Positions 33,813 to 45,169 of a stretch of 64,000 nt of DNA are shown here, in pieces (the stretch's first letter is position 1; each line of letters begins with the position of its first letter). The notes under the pieces were generated by a model. That model saw only the letters and a list, made by a program, of their open reading frames with translations. It searched no databases and was not told where the DNA came from. A program made the position numbers and the translations under genes. The DNA comes from Diadema setosum (lineage: Eukaryota > Echinodermata > Echinoidea > Diadematoida > Diadematidae), in contig CM067075.1 in the NCBI GenBank assembly GCA_033980235.1, positions 12,436,292 through 12,500,291 of the forward strand, read 5' to 3'.

Positions 33813-34454
33813 TTAACTTTCTTCTTCGATGTCTTTTTCTTATTTCATATCAATATTAGGCCTGATATCAAAACCTTGCACATATGCGTTTATCAATCCA
33901 TCCCTCGCTCTCTCTCTAAACACACACACACACACACATACAGACATAATCATTATATTTATATTCATATGTATATTATATATAGGCGATCTGTCGAATT
34001 GTACATTTTGACAATGTGTATATATTTGCACTGGCTGGCAGCTAATGCGCTGCCTGCAATACCTTCAGTTCATTAAGCATATCATGATAATAATAATTAT
34101 GGCATAAACTCTCCACCTAACCCGCTGCTCAAAATGACACACGTCACTGTTGCTGATGGTAATCCATCAACTTTAATAGTAGGACAATGATCATTTCCCT
34201 GTGATATTAGGCAACCTGTAGTCAGTTGGGGAATAAGGAAAGATAAAGGGGGAAGGGTTACAAATTAAATAAAGCGGAAACCCTAAAACCATACATCACT
34301 GCGGTAGAGAGTGACAGTTTGAGATGCGATGGAGATTATAATGTATGTCTGCGTATATTAGGTCGTAGATAATTGGTGTGCTGACAAGGATTTATTCTTA
34401 CATTCGGGCTTGACTCTTCGAATGAGCATATTTGCTTTATCATTCACTGTTAGA
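33813..34454. other. Non-coding, CA microsatellite
   Basis: CA repeat at 33919-33938 and TATA-rich sequence after it. No gene is seen. Confidence 0.4.
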
Positions 34455-34852
34455 TTAAAGGGACTGTACAGTACTGGTTGAGGTGGGGATTCATGTTTTG
34501 AACATTCCTAAGTGAGAAAATGAGAAACCTCTTATGACATATGAAAGAGCATGTAATTTTAAGAAGGATTCAACGTTTATTTGAAGAAAATTGATTTTCA
34601 AATGGCTGAGATATAAAAAAAAAATGATTATGATAAAAGGCGACAGGCCACGCCTTTTATTAGGATCTCTTTATTTCACCTTGTTTTTAGATGTCTCAGC
34701 CATTTCAAAACCGATTTTCATCAAATAAACTTTTGATATCCCTTAGAATTGCATACTCTTTGACATCTCAGAGTGGTTTTCTGAATACATGTATCTCGCA
34801 AAACGTTACAAGCTAAATCCTCACCTCAACCAGAACTGTACACACCCTTTAA
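34455..34852. mobile_element. TTAA-flanked MITE, copy A
   Basis: Inverted repeat starting TTAAAGGGACTGTACAGTAC and ending with the complementary TTAAAGGGTGTGTACAGTTC. Long arms contain TGGCTGAGATAT and AACGTTTATTTGA-type blocks. Relatives lie at 48677-49083 and, incomplete, at 63714-64000. TTAA at both ends could be a target duplication or part of the TIR. Confidence 0.85.
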
Positions 34853-35642
34853 AACACTTCTCTAGTATTGCCCCTTTGCCGTGAACGTTCAAAGTCAATC
34901 ACGGGTTATTACGATATAACTTATTCAAGCATTATTGGCAGAGTGGCATTTTTAACGTCAGTGGCGATCGTCTCGAAGAAGGTCTTGAGCTCATCCATGC
35001 AAGAGCTAGAGTCGAACCGGGGTGTGCAGCTGCAATTTGACTTCTGATTTCAATTGGTAAATTATCATTTCAGTTTCCGAGAATTATCGAACTATCCGTC
35101 TTTGCCATGTGATCGTTTGCAGTATGTTTGTAGTGAGTTTTCCTGGGCAAGTTGACTGAGAGCTCGACTTTGTTTTTGACACTTCTTGCTCATATTTAAT
35201 GTTCACACAGTTGTGGTATTCATTTGCTAATCACATTAATTGATTGAATATATTGCCTATGTAAGTTTGTCTTTTTTTACATCAACATACATATATACAT
35301 ACACACATTTTTTATTCCTATTGTGATGATTCTCATTTTACACGGCTGTTCAACTTCTGCTTGGATGATTGCAATTTTTCTATGCATGTGTTTTAATGAT
35401 TTATCTGTCGATTGCATCAGGTGCTTGTTAAATCATTAAATTATTGCCTAATGCGGTTAATGAAATTGATTTAAATTATATAGTGCAACATAAAGTAATT
35501 GAATTTTATGCGCTTAAGGCAACTGGATGTTGGACTGTTGACTGGGACGAATTCATATGCTACACAAAGTCGCTTTCTGTTTGTCTGGACAGGTTGACGA
35601 AAGAAGAAGTGGTTCTCCGTCAATCTAAATCGTACCATCAGT
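34853..35642. promoter_or_regulatory. Region upstream of the receptor gene
   Basis: AT-rich with no TE termini recognised. It must hold the promoter or an upstream intron of the receptor if that gene is expressed. An in-frame TGA at 35595-35597 bounds the receptor frame. No clear TATA box or splice acceptor was assigned. Confidence 0.3.
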
Positions 35643-36758
35643 ATGCCGGCTACAGATGCTACATTTCAATCACGTTCAGAAACAGACATCATAAGCACAA
35701 TACTGAACTCTGTAAGCAACGCAAACGCAACAACGCCAGAACTCTACAACGGGGACAACGCTGATGGAGTGTTGTCTGGAGATGGAAGTTGTTCTGATGG
35801 AGAATGGGTCTGGGAACCGGTGGTGTGGTCCTCGCGGGCGATCATACAGTGCGTTCTCTCTCTATTGGGAATAGTCGGCAACTTTCTCGTCATGGCGGTT
35901 CTCATCCAGAGAAGAAAGGCAGCAAAGCTAACTGATACTCTCGTCGGCGGGCTGGCTGCTGCAGACTTCCTGACGTCAGTCTTTATGGTGCCCGTCCCAA
36001 TCCCGCGTGTAGTTCCGAACACATTTTTAGGACACGCAGCATGCAAGATACTGGAGTCGGCGGTCCTCTTGTGGATGTGTGTTGGGGTTTCCGTCGCCAC
36101 ATTGACACTCATAGCCGTAGAACGATACATCGCGGTGGTTCATCCCTTCCGGCTGAAAAGCTGGATGAACCATCGGAGGGCGAAAGGGTGGATAGTCGCC
36201 ATATGGGTGTTTTCGGCGGTGAGGGCCAGCCACATTACGGTCACGAGTGTTGTGAACCAGAGCACGTGTCGCTGTGAGCTTCAGCTCCTGCAACTTTGGC
36301 TGCAGGGGATCTTTGGCGTGGTGGAGTGTTTGGCATTGCTTATCGTTCCCGTAACCATCATGGTCGTCACGCACCTTTTAGTCGCGAGGGCGCTGCGCAA
36401 GGACTCGGCACGTTTGAGTGACCTCCTGTCTAAAAGTTCAACTCCTGCTCAAAACCTCATGAGGGTCAGGCAGAAAATAAGCTGGCTTTTCCTCACCATT
36501 CTCTTAGCATACGTAGTATGTCTGTCCCCAGATATCTTCGGCTTCCTATTGTTTACTCTTGGTCTTTTCGACTATTCTTTTGTGCGGAGTTCCATCTACC
36601 AAGCTTTTGTGCTGCTTGCATTCTGCAACTCTTGCGTCAATCCAATTATTTACAGCATACGCCTGCCGTCATTCCGGAGGGCACTCATAGAACTATTTAC
36701 AGGTAAACCCCCCGGCAAGAGCAATCCATCCATATTTGGGCCAGAGAATCGCTTGTAA
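35643..36758 (+). CDS. Rhodopsin-family (class A) G protein-coupled receptor, orphan
   Basis: 371 residues in one uninterrupted exon. The first ATG follows an in-frame stop at 35595. The N-terminus (about 1-65) is extracellular with a glycosylation site at N28-A-T. Seven membrane segments fall near 67-89, 98-120, 134-156, 181-200, 219-248, 279-305 and 316-338. Class A landmarks are N80 (GN), D108 (LAAAD), C134, E160-R161-Y162, P236, P296 and N333-P334-IIY. The usual CWxP of helix 6 is CLSP, so the toggle tryptophan is missing, and the helix-4 proline is not where expected. The short tail (about 30 residues) has basic residues. It should bind an extracellular ligand and signal through G proteins at the plasma membrane. 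The ligand cannot be told from sequence. A peptide-type or lineage-expanded orphan receptor fits best. Confidence 0.9.
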   Translation: MPATDATFQSRSETDIISTILNSVSNANATTPELYNGDNADGVLSGDGSCSDGEWVWEPVVWSSRAIIQCVLSLLGIVGNFLVMAVLIQRRKAAKLTDTLVGGLAAADFLTSVFMVPVPIPRVVPNTFLGHAACKILESAVLLWMCVGVSVATLTLIAVERYIAVVHPFRLKSWMNHRRAKGWIVAIWVFSAVRASHITVTSVVNQSTCRCELQLLQLWLQGIFGVVECLALLIVPVTIMVVTHLLVARALRKDSARLSDLLSKSSTPAQNLMRVRQKISWLFLTILLAYVVCLSPDIFGFLLFTLGLFDYSFVRSSIYQAFVLLAFCNSCVNPIIYSIRLPSFRRALIELFTGKPPGKSNPSIFGPENRL

Positions 36759-38639
36759 ATTGAATGATATAGGGCATCCCGGCTCATACTGCTACATTGT
36801 CAATGATGCGCTTAATTTCTTGTGCATTTCCCTGCGCCAGAAACTAGCTGACACATTTTTTATATGATCAGCTCAGAATCGTGTCGTAATAATTCTTAGT
36901 ATATAATACATCATCAAAATCTTCTTTAGGAAGTATTTTCATTTAGGGTAGTGTGCATTTTCACTGTAGTGTGCATTTGGAAAACGTATGTTAAAAATAT
37001 CGCAAGCAACAGTGTATCCTAGAACTGATGTATTTGCTGTTCCTACCTTTAAGGTTAATTGAGATGAAACAGTAAACGTGTATGAAACACGTATTTAACA
37101 TGATTATATCTTGTCAATCAATGACATAACTTTCTGTTGTACAGCTGCGTTTACACCATGTTCCCGGCGGCCACGCCAGTCCCGTTTCAGGCCATTGTTG
37201 TCAAAACGGGATGGACGTGAGACGGGATGGGATGTGCAGGCGTGACAGGCCGTGATTGCGTCGGATGCCGTGTCAGATTTTTATACTGTCAAAAAAAAAA
37301 TCCAGTCCCAGTGCTAACGATAGACCTTGTAGGCCAAAACAAAACAAAACAAAACGGGGTGATTGGAACAAAATGTGACAGCTCATAAAAGGCCCTAACA
37401 AAACTTGATGGCGGTCCGTAGTAGGACGCAACGAGAAAAAGGAGCGGTCAGACTGGCAAAAGATCGAAAATTTTAAAGCAGAAATTTACAGAGAATCTCG
37501 AAAAATGACACGTTTGATACCTACAGAAAGCTAAGAAGCTATTTAACAAAACTGGATATCTTTTAGACGATGTAACTTTACCCCCAAACTGTTTTTGAGA
37601 TTGGAAAAACACCCAATTTCCATGATCACGTAGCTCCGTTTGCTGCAAGAAACATCAGATTTGAGCGACCCGAAACTTCTCGGCAAATGTGATTTCACGC
37701 TACAGCCCGAAAAAGGTCAAAAAATGACCTACCTCAGGGACCAAATTGACATTTTGGTATCACGTTGCAGGGGAAATTTTCTAATTTCTGATTGATATCA
37801 ACAACATTTCGAAATACAACCTGCAAAATGTGGAATTTTGAAGAGAAAAGTGGGATGTCAATCTCAAAAGTTGGCCAAAATCTTACGTCTAAAGACCAAA
37901 TCGCCTTCGCTTACGGCGAAAATAATTGTTCTTTTGGCGATCATGTCTTAGATATTCTGCGTTGAACCCTGACATATTTGGTATCTACAGAAAGCTCTAT
38001 CTCTGCTTATTCCAAATATGGTCATGGCATGATGTCATGGTACTCACTTTCATTCATAAATTCGTCTGAAACATGCGTAAGTTTATGCAAATCGTCTCCC
38101 GGACGCGTAAACAGCCTTGCTACCAAGACACGTGATCGAAATACGTGTTCACGATTGTTCAACTGCGCCGAGGACCCCCCTGTTTACAAGCAACTTACGT
38201 GTTATACTATGGGGATCGCTGCAGCAGCGGTGCATGCTTGCATGCAACTGGTGTATCGTGACTGCTGCTCAGCACGGAAATGTTGCAGTTTCCCGCTTTG
38301 TTAGACTGTTGAGGTAGAAATTAGAATCTAAACCAACACACAAGAGAAAAAGAAGATCACATTTATCTAACAAACGTCCATCATGCCATTTCAAAGAAGA
38401 ATCAAGCTGAAATCACGGCATCAAGGAATACCTCTTCACTGCCGATTCTGTTGGTACTGTTGTGCGTACACCTCATCACGGCGATCGCGAATCTTGAGCT
38501 GCTTACGGTAGGTTTTATGCTTTTCAAACGTCATATTTCCGTAAATTTATGCGTGTAAAAATGATTTCCAATCAATTACAGCTCTTTGACTTAGTTATCA
38601 TCCTTCACGAGTATGTAAGATTACCTCAGCTATACGCAA
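36759..38639. other. Non-coding after the receptor
   Basis: 3' region of the receptor followed by AT-rich sequence. Small direct repeats of TAGTGTGCATTT occur near 36952-36976, an AAAAC repeat at 37337-37357, and GTCAGACTGGCAAAAGATCG at 37448, which matches the hairpin at 41731-41801. Two TATCTACAGAAAGCT-type segments lie near 37519 and 37981. No gene. Confidence 0.45.
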
Positions 38640-40050
38640 TAGACCGGTTTACTAATGATATGCATAATGACGTCAACCCCACGCGACCCTAGTGATTGTA
38701 ACTGAATCGGGCAAGCGAAATCAGCGCGGACGCGCGCGCCACACTAGCCACACTGTTTTTGCATTCACGCGTGTATTGTCTACGATCATTACTCGCTGCG
38801 GATAATCGACAACTTTTGTTTGCTATAATCTTGCTTTGAGATGGCGTCAGCTTCAAGTTCTAGCCAAAGTTCGAGCAAGCCATGGAAGAATTGGACAGTT
38901 AAGGAATTAACTGAGTATTTTAGGGATATAGGTGTGAGCACAAGCGGCTACAACAAGGAGAAACTAATCAAACTAGTGCAACTGCCGTAGCCGATTTGGA
39001 TTTGCCCATCGATCCCGACCTCTCCCGGGCGGACACCGGCCGGTATCTGCAGGAGAAGCTCGCTCTGGTAGGCTGCTCGTTCTCCGATCCTAACAAGCTC
39101 GCTGGGTTTACATCCAACTTCGAGAGTATTCCAGATTTTGGACTCTGACGTGTTCAACTACCTGATCATCAATCGGACTGACTATGACTGGAAAAGCTAA
39201 AGGGATACAAGTCATTTGAGGACCACCGTCTTTTCGCGGATGGAAGTGTTTCAAGCCTGAAGTTCAATGAGATTTCGGACATGAGCCCTTTTCGTGTTTC
39301 CCTTTAGTGAGGTTAGGCCGACCGGACATACCTCAACAAACCAACGTACCAGACCTGGGTCGTGATGAATATTAAGTCAACGGGGGAAATAAATGTTGCC
39401 TACTGCGAATGTCAGGGAGGTTAGGTCTATCATTGTTTTTGTTTTTAATTTTAGGTCTACGTCTAGATCTACTCTAGATCTAGTCTATATAGGGCTAGGC
39501 CCCCTAACTGTTATTGTTAATAGAAAAATATGTCAAAATCGTCATTCTATTTCATGAAGTCTAATCAGTCTGAGTCTAACTTTAAAAAAATCCTTGGAAA
39601 CATATCGATATGAGAGATTTGTGGTCTAGTTTAGATTTCACAATCAATCATAATGCTTAAATTCATTGAAGTTTGAAGTGATGCGGTCATACTGTATGTT
39701 CCGTAGCAGCAGTGTTTTCCACCCATTTTCAGAACTACTGAAGACAAAATCGAAGCCAAAATTCAATAAAATCGAAACTATAGTCCAAATTGCGTTTGAT
39801 CACAGCAGAATTTTCCCTCATCTAAGGTTGGGAATTGATTTAGAGCCACACGAAATGCCAGGAGGTAAAGTCGAAGTTGATGCATCGCACACAATGTACA
39901 CAACATACACGTATACACGTAAGTCTACATGTGGGGACGTGTCGGGGACGGCTGCAGCAGCCGACGTTGCAGGCTCGCATCCTTTGTTTGCCCGAGGTTG
40001 GGGCCGTGTGCAAAATTAAAGATCCGTGCATACATTAGTAAACCGGCCTA
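38640..40050. mobile_element. TIR element carrying a captured gene fragment
   Basis: The left end TAGACCGGTTTACTAATGAT and the inverted right end TAGGCCGGTTTACTAATGTA form TIRs of about 25 bp around 1.4 kb. A TA at each end may be the target duplication. The interior contains a GC-rich promoter-like part (38700-38770) and a broken SAP/SWIM-type coding segment (38841-39420), then non-coding DNA. No transposase is recognised, so it looks like a non-autonomous, gene-carrying element. Confidence 0.7.
38841..39420 (+). pseudogene. SAP-domain / SWIM-type zinc-finger protein fragment
   Basis: The first frame (49 residues from ATG 38841) gives a serine-rich start and then WTVKELTEYFRDIGVSTSGY followed by KEKLIKLVQL, a SAP DNA-binding helix pair. 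Stop TAG at 38988. Shifted frames continue with DLDLPIDPDLSRADTGRYLQ, then VFNYLIINRTDYDWK, then KGYKSFEDHRLF, and finally YQTWVVMNIKSTGE plus AYCECQGG, the start of a SWIM-type zinc finger. At least three frameshifts or stops separate these pieces. The layout SAP - spacer - SWIM is known from invertebrate proteins that often continue into a YqaJ-like nuclease, which is absent here. The fragment ends near a possible GT splice site (39420). It is not functional as read. Confidence 0.65.
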
Positions 40051-40766
40051 TTCCCCCACAACGATCGATTTGTTGTGTCAATAATAACAGCAAATTGTGG
40101 CTGTACGAAGGAACAGCTGACGATAGGTTTTGTGCTTTTAAAACTTTGCTTTTCCGTAAATTTATGGGTGAATGATGATTCCAATGAACACAAACGAACA
40201 AAGAATTTCACGACGTGAATATATATTTTTGGCGGACGATTTATTCTAGATTGGCAACAAATTACACACCAATTTCCTGAAAAGTGCACACAGTTTGCCT
40301 ATAGATACGTAAATCCCACTGGGTTGCATACACATTTTAGTGACGTCGCATATTTGGCACTTTTCGTAGCCGCATCGAACTTTTTCCAGTGCTCAAATTT
40401 GGTAAAAATAAAGATTCTTATTTTCAAAGCAGAGACAACTTTACATTGCATGATTTATGTCAGAAATTAATCAAAATAACATTAAATGATGGAAAACAGT
40501 CAATTTATATGATATTATTTCCTATAAATTTCTTCTTTAAAGGTACTAGCCCACATTTGCAAACCCACGAATATCAAAACTGCATAAAACAGGTCCAATA
40601 TGACTTCAAGTACAAGTTATAACAGTAACATACCTCACCTGTTGCTCTTTGTCTATACCATTCGATAAAAGAGAGAAAATCATCGTTTTAAAATCAATTT
40701 TCAAACCGGGTCAACCCGACCCAAAATCGAATTACGAGCGCGGGCTAGCTATGTACTAACTGCGAC

Positions 40767-40793
40767 CAGCCCCAACGTGCAGCGTTGGGGCTG
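40767..40793. repeat. Perfect 11-bp hairpin
   Basis: CAGCCCCAACG and CGTTGGGGCTG flank the loop TGCAG. No T-tract follows, and the function is unknown. Confidence 0.7.
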
Positions 40794-41730
40794 TGCCGTT
40801 TTCGCATTCATATCGAGGAGTTGTACAAAACGGGTGCCGTTTCGGCGCTATATTTCCTTAATTTTTCAACAAAAACTACTAGGAATACTTACATGGGTTG
40901 ATTAAACCTAAATGATTAATTTCGGCGACTGTTTGATGCATTTCATTGCTTATAATGCAGAAAATGTTGTCTTATAACGCGAATATCTTCAGCTCACCGA
41001 TGCTCACTGAAACTCACAATCACTTGCACAGCATGCATGCAGTGCAGTGCATTGAAAGCATGCGTAATGCGTACTAATGGATATAGCAGCGAGTCTCTCC
41101 ACTGTTGCACTAGGGCAGGCCGCTTATTACTCCTAAAAAATGTAGAAAATTTTGCAGTTTCTAGATAAATGGGTGAGAAAAACCAAGTCGAAAAGGTAAT
41201 GTATTAATTGTCACTGTGTTTATGATAGAAATTTAGCCGTGCTTTATTCGTGAAGTCGCCGTGAATGTGGCAGTGATTTTTGCTCCCGCTCAGCTGCAAG
41301 GTAGCCGCCAGGACCGCGCCGCACTCCGGGGCTAGCTACTATTACGTACATGTAACTTACACATGTACCGCATGCAAGTAGTACGTACGTGGACCGGAGC
41401 TAGCGAGCGTTATACGCATGCATACGGTGCATTTTAATTTATTTTTATGAAAGTAATGGACTAATTGGAACGAAATTTTGCACAGGTGTTACTGCAATCA
41501 TACCCAAACTCCATGCTAACTATGAGACCAATTGCTGCAGGTTTACAAATGTGGGCTAGTACGATCGCGAAGTTTGGGCCATTCGTACGCGCGCAAGAAA
41601 GAGTGCGCCGTCCGATGGCTAGTGATTATGACGTAACAATGCACAGCTGTACATGACAATGGTCTCGCGCTTCGGAGACACCGCCCGCAAACAGATCGAG
41701 AAGTTTCGCGAGAAGTTTCGCGGGAAGTTT

Positions 41731-41801
41731 GTAGTCACACTGGCAAAACTTCGAGATCTTAAAGATCGCGATCTTAAACTTCTCGATCTTTTGCCAGTCT
41801 G
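41731..41801. mobile_element. 71-bp palindromic mini-element
   Basis: Inverted ends GTCACACTGGCAAAA and, inverted, GTCAGACTGGCAAAA surround a core with the perfect palindrome AAGATCGCGATCTT. The same end, GTCAGACTGGCAAAAGATCG, occurs alone at 37448. It is probably a MITE derivative. Confidence 0.6.
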
Positions 41802-42247
41802 ACAGCGCCTTTGTGTAGTCTAGCCTGACCAGAAGCAATGAGTAAGGTGCTTGACAAATAAAATGTTCACTAGAGTAAGGACTGGAACAAAATAGATTAG
41901 ACTATTGAGACGGGAAAAGGGAGATTGTCTTTCCTACCCATGGCGCACTACGTTTCGGGAAAACAAGATTGCCGTGGCCGTCTGGGACATATTGTGCAAA
42001 CGCAGATTTTCTTAGTGCGCGTTTTATCAGGATTCTGATTGCGCCCTGAATTCTTCTGTCATCTGACGGAGCACGCGAGGTTCGGGAAGGAGCATAAAAG
42101 CAGGGTCCGGCAGTAGAAACCTCGGTAAGACGTTACGGCCAGTCTATAATGGTCTACAATGTTGTCTAGTACTTCAGTTCTCTGTGACCTAATACGGTAC
42201 GAAATCGTCGCAGACCGTCGTAGAATAGAGAGTTATTCGGGAGCTTT

Positions 42248-43573
42248 AGATTTGCGACACGGATGTTTAAGATGACGATCGCGTTGGCCGTTCTCCTCTC
42301 CAGCCCCGGCGATATGGTACGTAACTCACTGATAAGAGGCCAAGGGTGGTATTCTGAAATCCTTCCTATGAAGAAATTTCTTCCTAAGTCAGGATTTGTT
42401 CCTAAGTGGTATTCTGAAAATCTTCATAAGTTTCTTCCTAAGTCTGTTCCTAAGTTTTTTCCCTAAACTTAGGAAGAAACTTAGGAAGGGGGCGGGAATA
42501 TGCAAATTTCTGACTTAGGAGGAAGTTGGTATTGTAGAATGCACTTAGGAAAGAATTTTAGGAAAATATTTAGGAAAGCTCCACCCCTGTCCTAAGTACG
42601 TTGTTAAGAATAGCAAGCTGCAAATATCGTGATAGGCGCGCTTGTCATTCACTGCGCGCACATGTACTTTGATGTTCGAAATGAGCGTGAGAAAGGAGAC
42701 ATGCGGCGCACACGTGTATTTGACCCTACGTCATAGTGATATACGATTGTCATGGTTAGCTCCTTATGATACGGCATTTCGTATTGACTTAAGAAAGGAC
42801 GTGGGCGGGGATAAGGATGGCCTAATTTGCATTAAAAAGTGCCTAGGAAGAACTTTCAAAATACCAATTCTGTCTTTCCCAGGCACTTCCTAAGTTTCTG
42901 ACTTATTAAGAATACCATCAAATGATACAGAAAAGATATTTGGAACACAGTATGGGTATACTACCATAGCCATATCTATACCGAAGTTTCATTTTTGGGC
43001 AATGAAGTGAAATGTGAAAAAATAACACCTGTTTTGAGACCAAATTTTCTGTTTTGGAAGCTAAGTTTCGACGTTATTTTCACAGGTTTATCCTCAATAA
43101 AACCCAAAATAACTAACATTGTGAGTAAGAGAATAGTTTCTTCTTCATTTTGCTGTATAGATTTAATCATTTGATGGCTTCTGAGGTGAGATATTGCGAC
43201 TGTCCTACAACACTTCCCCAGCGGTTTTGCGTACACAAGCTGTCTGCTTTATGCAAATGAGGCTTCGAATTCATACGCTTTTGGCGGGTTAATTGCACTG
43301 TACCGCCGTGCCCGTCTCTCTCTGTGTCGTGTTGCAAAGTACTTTAGATAACGCGAGGACGCAACCTATAAAACACTTTACAAAGTAAAATGGCGCCCCC
43401 ATAATTATAATCAGTGCATCATGTAGCTCTATACGTGGTGATTTGAGAAAAGAGCAACGTGAGATGTACATGTAAGTAGATTGATTTTGATGATCGATTT
43501 TGCGCATGCACAGAACATTCTTTTTTTTTTCACTAAAAATAAAAAAAAAAACTTCTAAACTCTAAAGCTCTCT
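42248..43573. mobile_element. Probable TIR element related to the GGGAGCTTTAGATT family
   Basis: Left end GGGAGCTTTAGATTTGCGAC near 42240-42258. The right end near 43550-43570 reads, inverted, AGAGAGCTTTAGAGTTTAGA. The same terminal pattern bounds 29745-29891. The interior contains the CCTAAG-motif element, a GCGCATGCAC segment near 43502 and no recognisable transposase. Boundaries are approximate, and the TA duplication is degraded. Confidence 0.45.
42345..42925. mobile_element. CCTAAG-motif MITE
   Basis: The ends GGTGGTATTCTGAAATCC and, inverted, ATGGTATTCTTAATAAGTC are alike. The left part is a run of TTCTTCCTAAGT variants and the centre switches to their reverse complement (ACTTAGGAAGAA), forming small hairpins around 42410-42500. 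Non-coding. Confidence 0.6.
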
Positions 43574-45012
43574 ATTGACTGTAGGAAAGAGCGTTAGGCC
43601 TACATACCGCAGCGATTACAGACCGTATTCACTATCACATGAAACAAAAACCCAGCTTTAGAGCTTCAAAATAGTTCTAAAATGTCAGTTTGGGATACAA
43701 ACAACCGATGTAGAAAATTTATTCATTATCATGATTGTTAAGCGTTGTTAGATATACAAAATGTGAACAACACATTGTTTCTAGACTAAACCGTCTACAA
43801 TTATTGTTTAGTGAGAAAAAATAGCGATATGTTATATCTCCTTATGTTTTAGGCTTCATTGCAAATCTTTTATAAGGTAGAATGTTTTGTGACACAACTG
43901 ACCTACACATATGCATCAAATGTGATAACTTGAACATTTTTTTAATCACTTCCCCAATGCTTAACAATACCTTCAATCATTACAAACTGTTAGCGCCAGT
44001 ATTCAATTCGATTCAAAACAATTCATTTCCATCAAACGAAAAGTTAAACATTTGTCAACTCATAATGTTGAGCAATTTGAAAAAAAAAGAAAAAGAAATG
44101 TAAGTCATGAAAATATTATACAGCAATGTAGAAAGTGATGTTAATGACATAATCATGAATGACATCAACAGTATTACAAAAGTCATCATTTCTATTTTGC
44201 GTCTACCTCAATTTGTCTGTTTGCGTGCAACATGCTGGATAAATAAATGGTGTTATCCTTGTTAAAATCTGGTCAAAACAATCTGTTCATAACATGAACG
44301 CAACGAATGTTGGTTCTAGTGTTGTTTACGAGCGAGTGAAGACATCCAAAGGATAAATCTTGCAGAAAAAAGAAATCAGTCAGAGCGCCCTCTACGCACT
44401 CTTCGCGAGAAGACCTCTGGTCGCAGTTCATGCCGCTTGTTGTCTCTTCAACAATGCAATGAACTGAGATGCTCCGTTCCGTCAACCATCAGTTCGCTTT
44501 AGGTTAGGTCAGATCAATTTCGAGATCAAAACATCTAGAATTTGACGGAAAAAAAAAAACCAGTCCAAACAGTCAAATGCATATCCAACGACTTTATTCA
44601 AGAGCAGGGGTTGAAGATATCGGTTATGTATTAAATGTAATTTTGTTCTTTGTTGTTGGTTTTATTATGTTGGGATCCTACTTCAAGACTTGATGCATGG
44701 GAATGACATTCCTCTCTTCTTATGTTCTTCTTCTACATCATTCCCTTATTACTGTCAATGTTGTCACTATAAGTATCATTGTCATTACCGTTTGTAATGT
44801 TACGTTGCGTGAAAGAAATAATTCATTATTATTACTACCACGATTACGATCGTATGAAAACATTACATATCTCAGCCTTTCTGCTACAAATCAATGTCAT
44901 TATTTTCTTAATAGCAAAACGGAAGCATCACTAAATAGCTGAATATGATGTGAATATTTTGTTAACGTTTTGATCGCCTAGTACTCTGTGAGTGTTTGAA
45001 TTTAGTTTACGA
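43574..45012. other. Non-coding, nothing recognised
   Basis: AT-rich sequence. Frames of 70-81 residues have no recognised domain. Confidence 0.4.
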
Positions 45013-45169
45013 TTTTTTTTTTTTGATAATGCTTCTGAGGCAGTGTATTACGGTTTTGAGGGACTATTGGACTAGACAACAAGAAAGCGCTTTGCTACCA
45101 GGGGATTCGAAACACGGAACTCAAGATTGAGAGCCCCGTGGTTTTGTCCGCTGAACCCCAACTGCTCTT
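45013..45169 (-). mobile_element. tRNA-derived SINE
   Basis: On the minus strand it begins with a tRNA-like part (45169-45095). This has an A-box-like GTTGGGGTTCAGCGG and a B-box-like TGTTTCGAATCCCC. About 70 bp of unrelated body follows, ending in a run of 12 A (45024-45013). Length and layout suit a tRNA-derived SINE. It is not a complete tRNA gene because no clean cloverleaf was found. Confidence 0.5.

Larger units (their letters stand above)
40051..42237. other. Non-coding with small hairpins
   Basis: It holds a direct repeat of 38503-38572 at 40119-40185, a perfect hairpin at 40767-40793, a short GAGAAGTTTCGC tandem near 41698-41729 and a 71-bp palindrome at 41731-41801. Several 60-77 residue frames show no domain. 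Confidence 0.45.

Noticed and set aside
34932..35030. tRNA-like sequence with an A-box-like TTGGCAGAGTGGC and a TCGAACC segment
   Set aside because: The B-box match is imperfect and the spacing is long. No cloverleaf could be drawn, so neither a tRNA nor a SINE is supported.
35444..35764. 106-residue frame overlapping the receptor start
   Set aside because: It is in another frame, runs into the receptor gene and has no conserved features, so it is a shadow.
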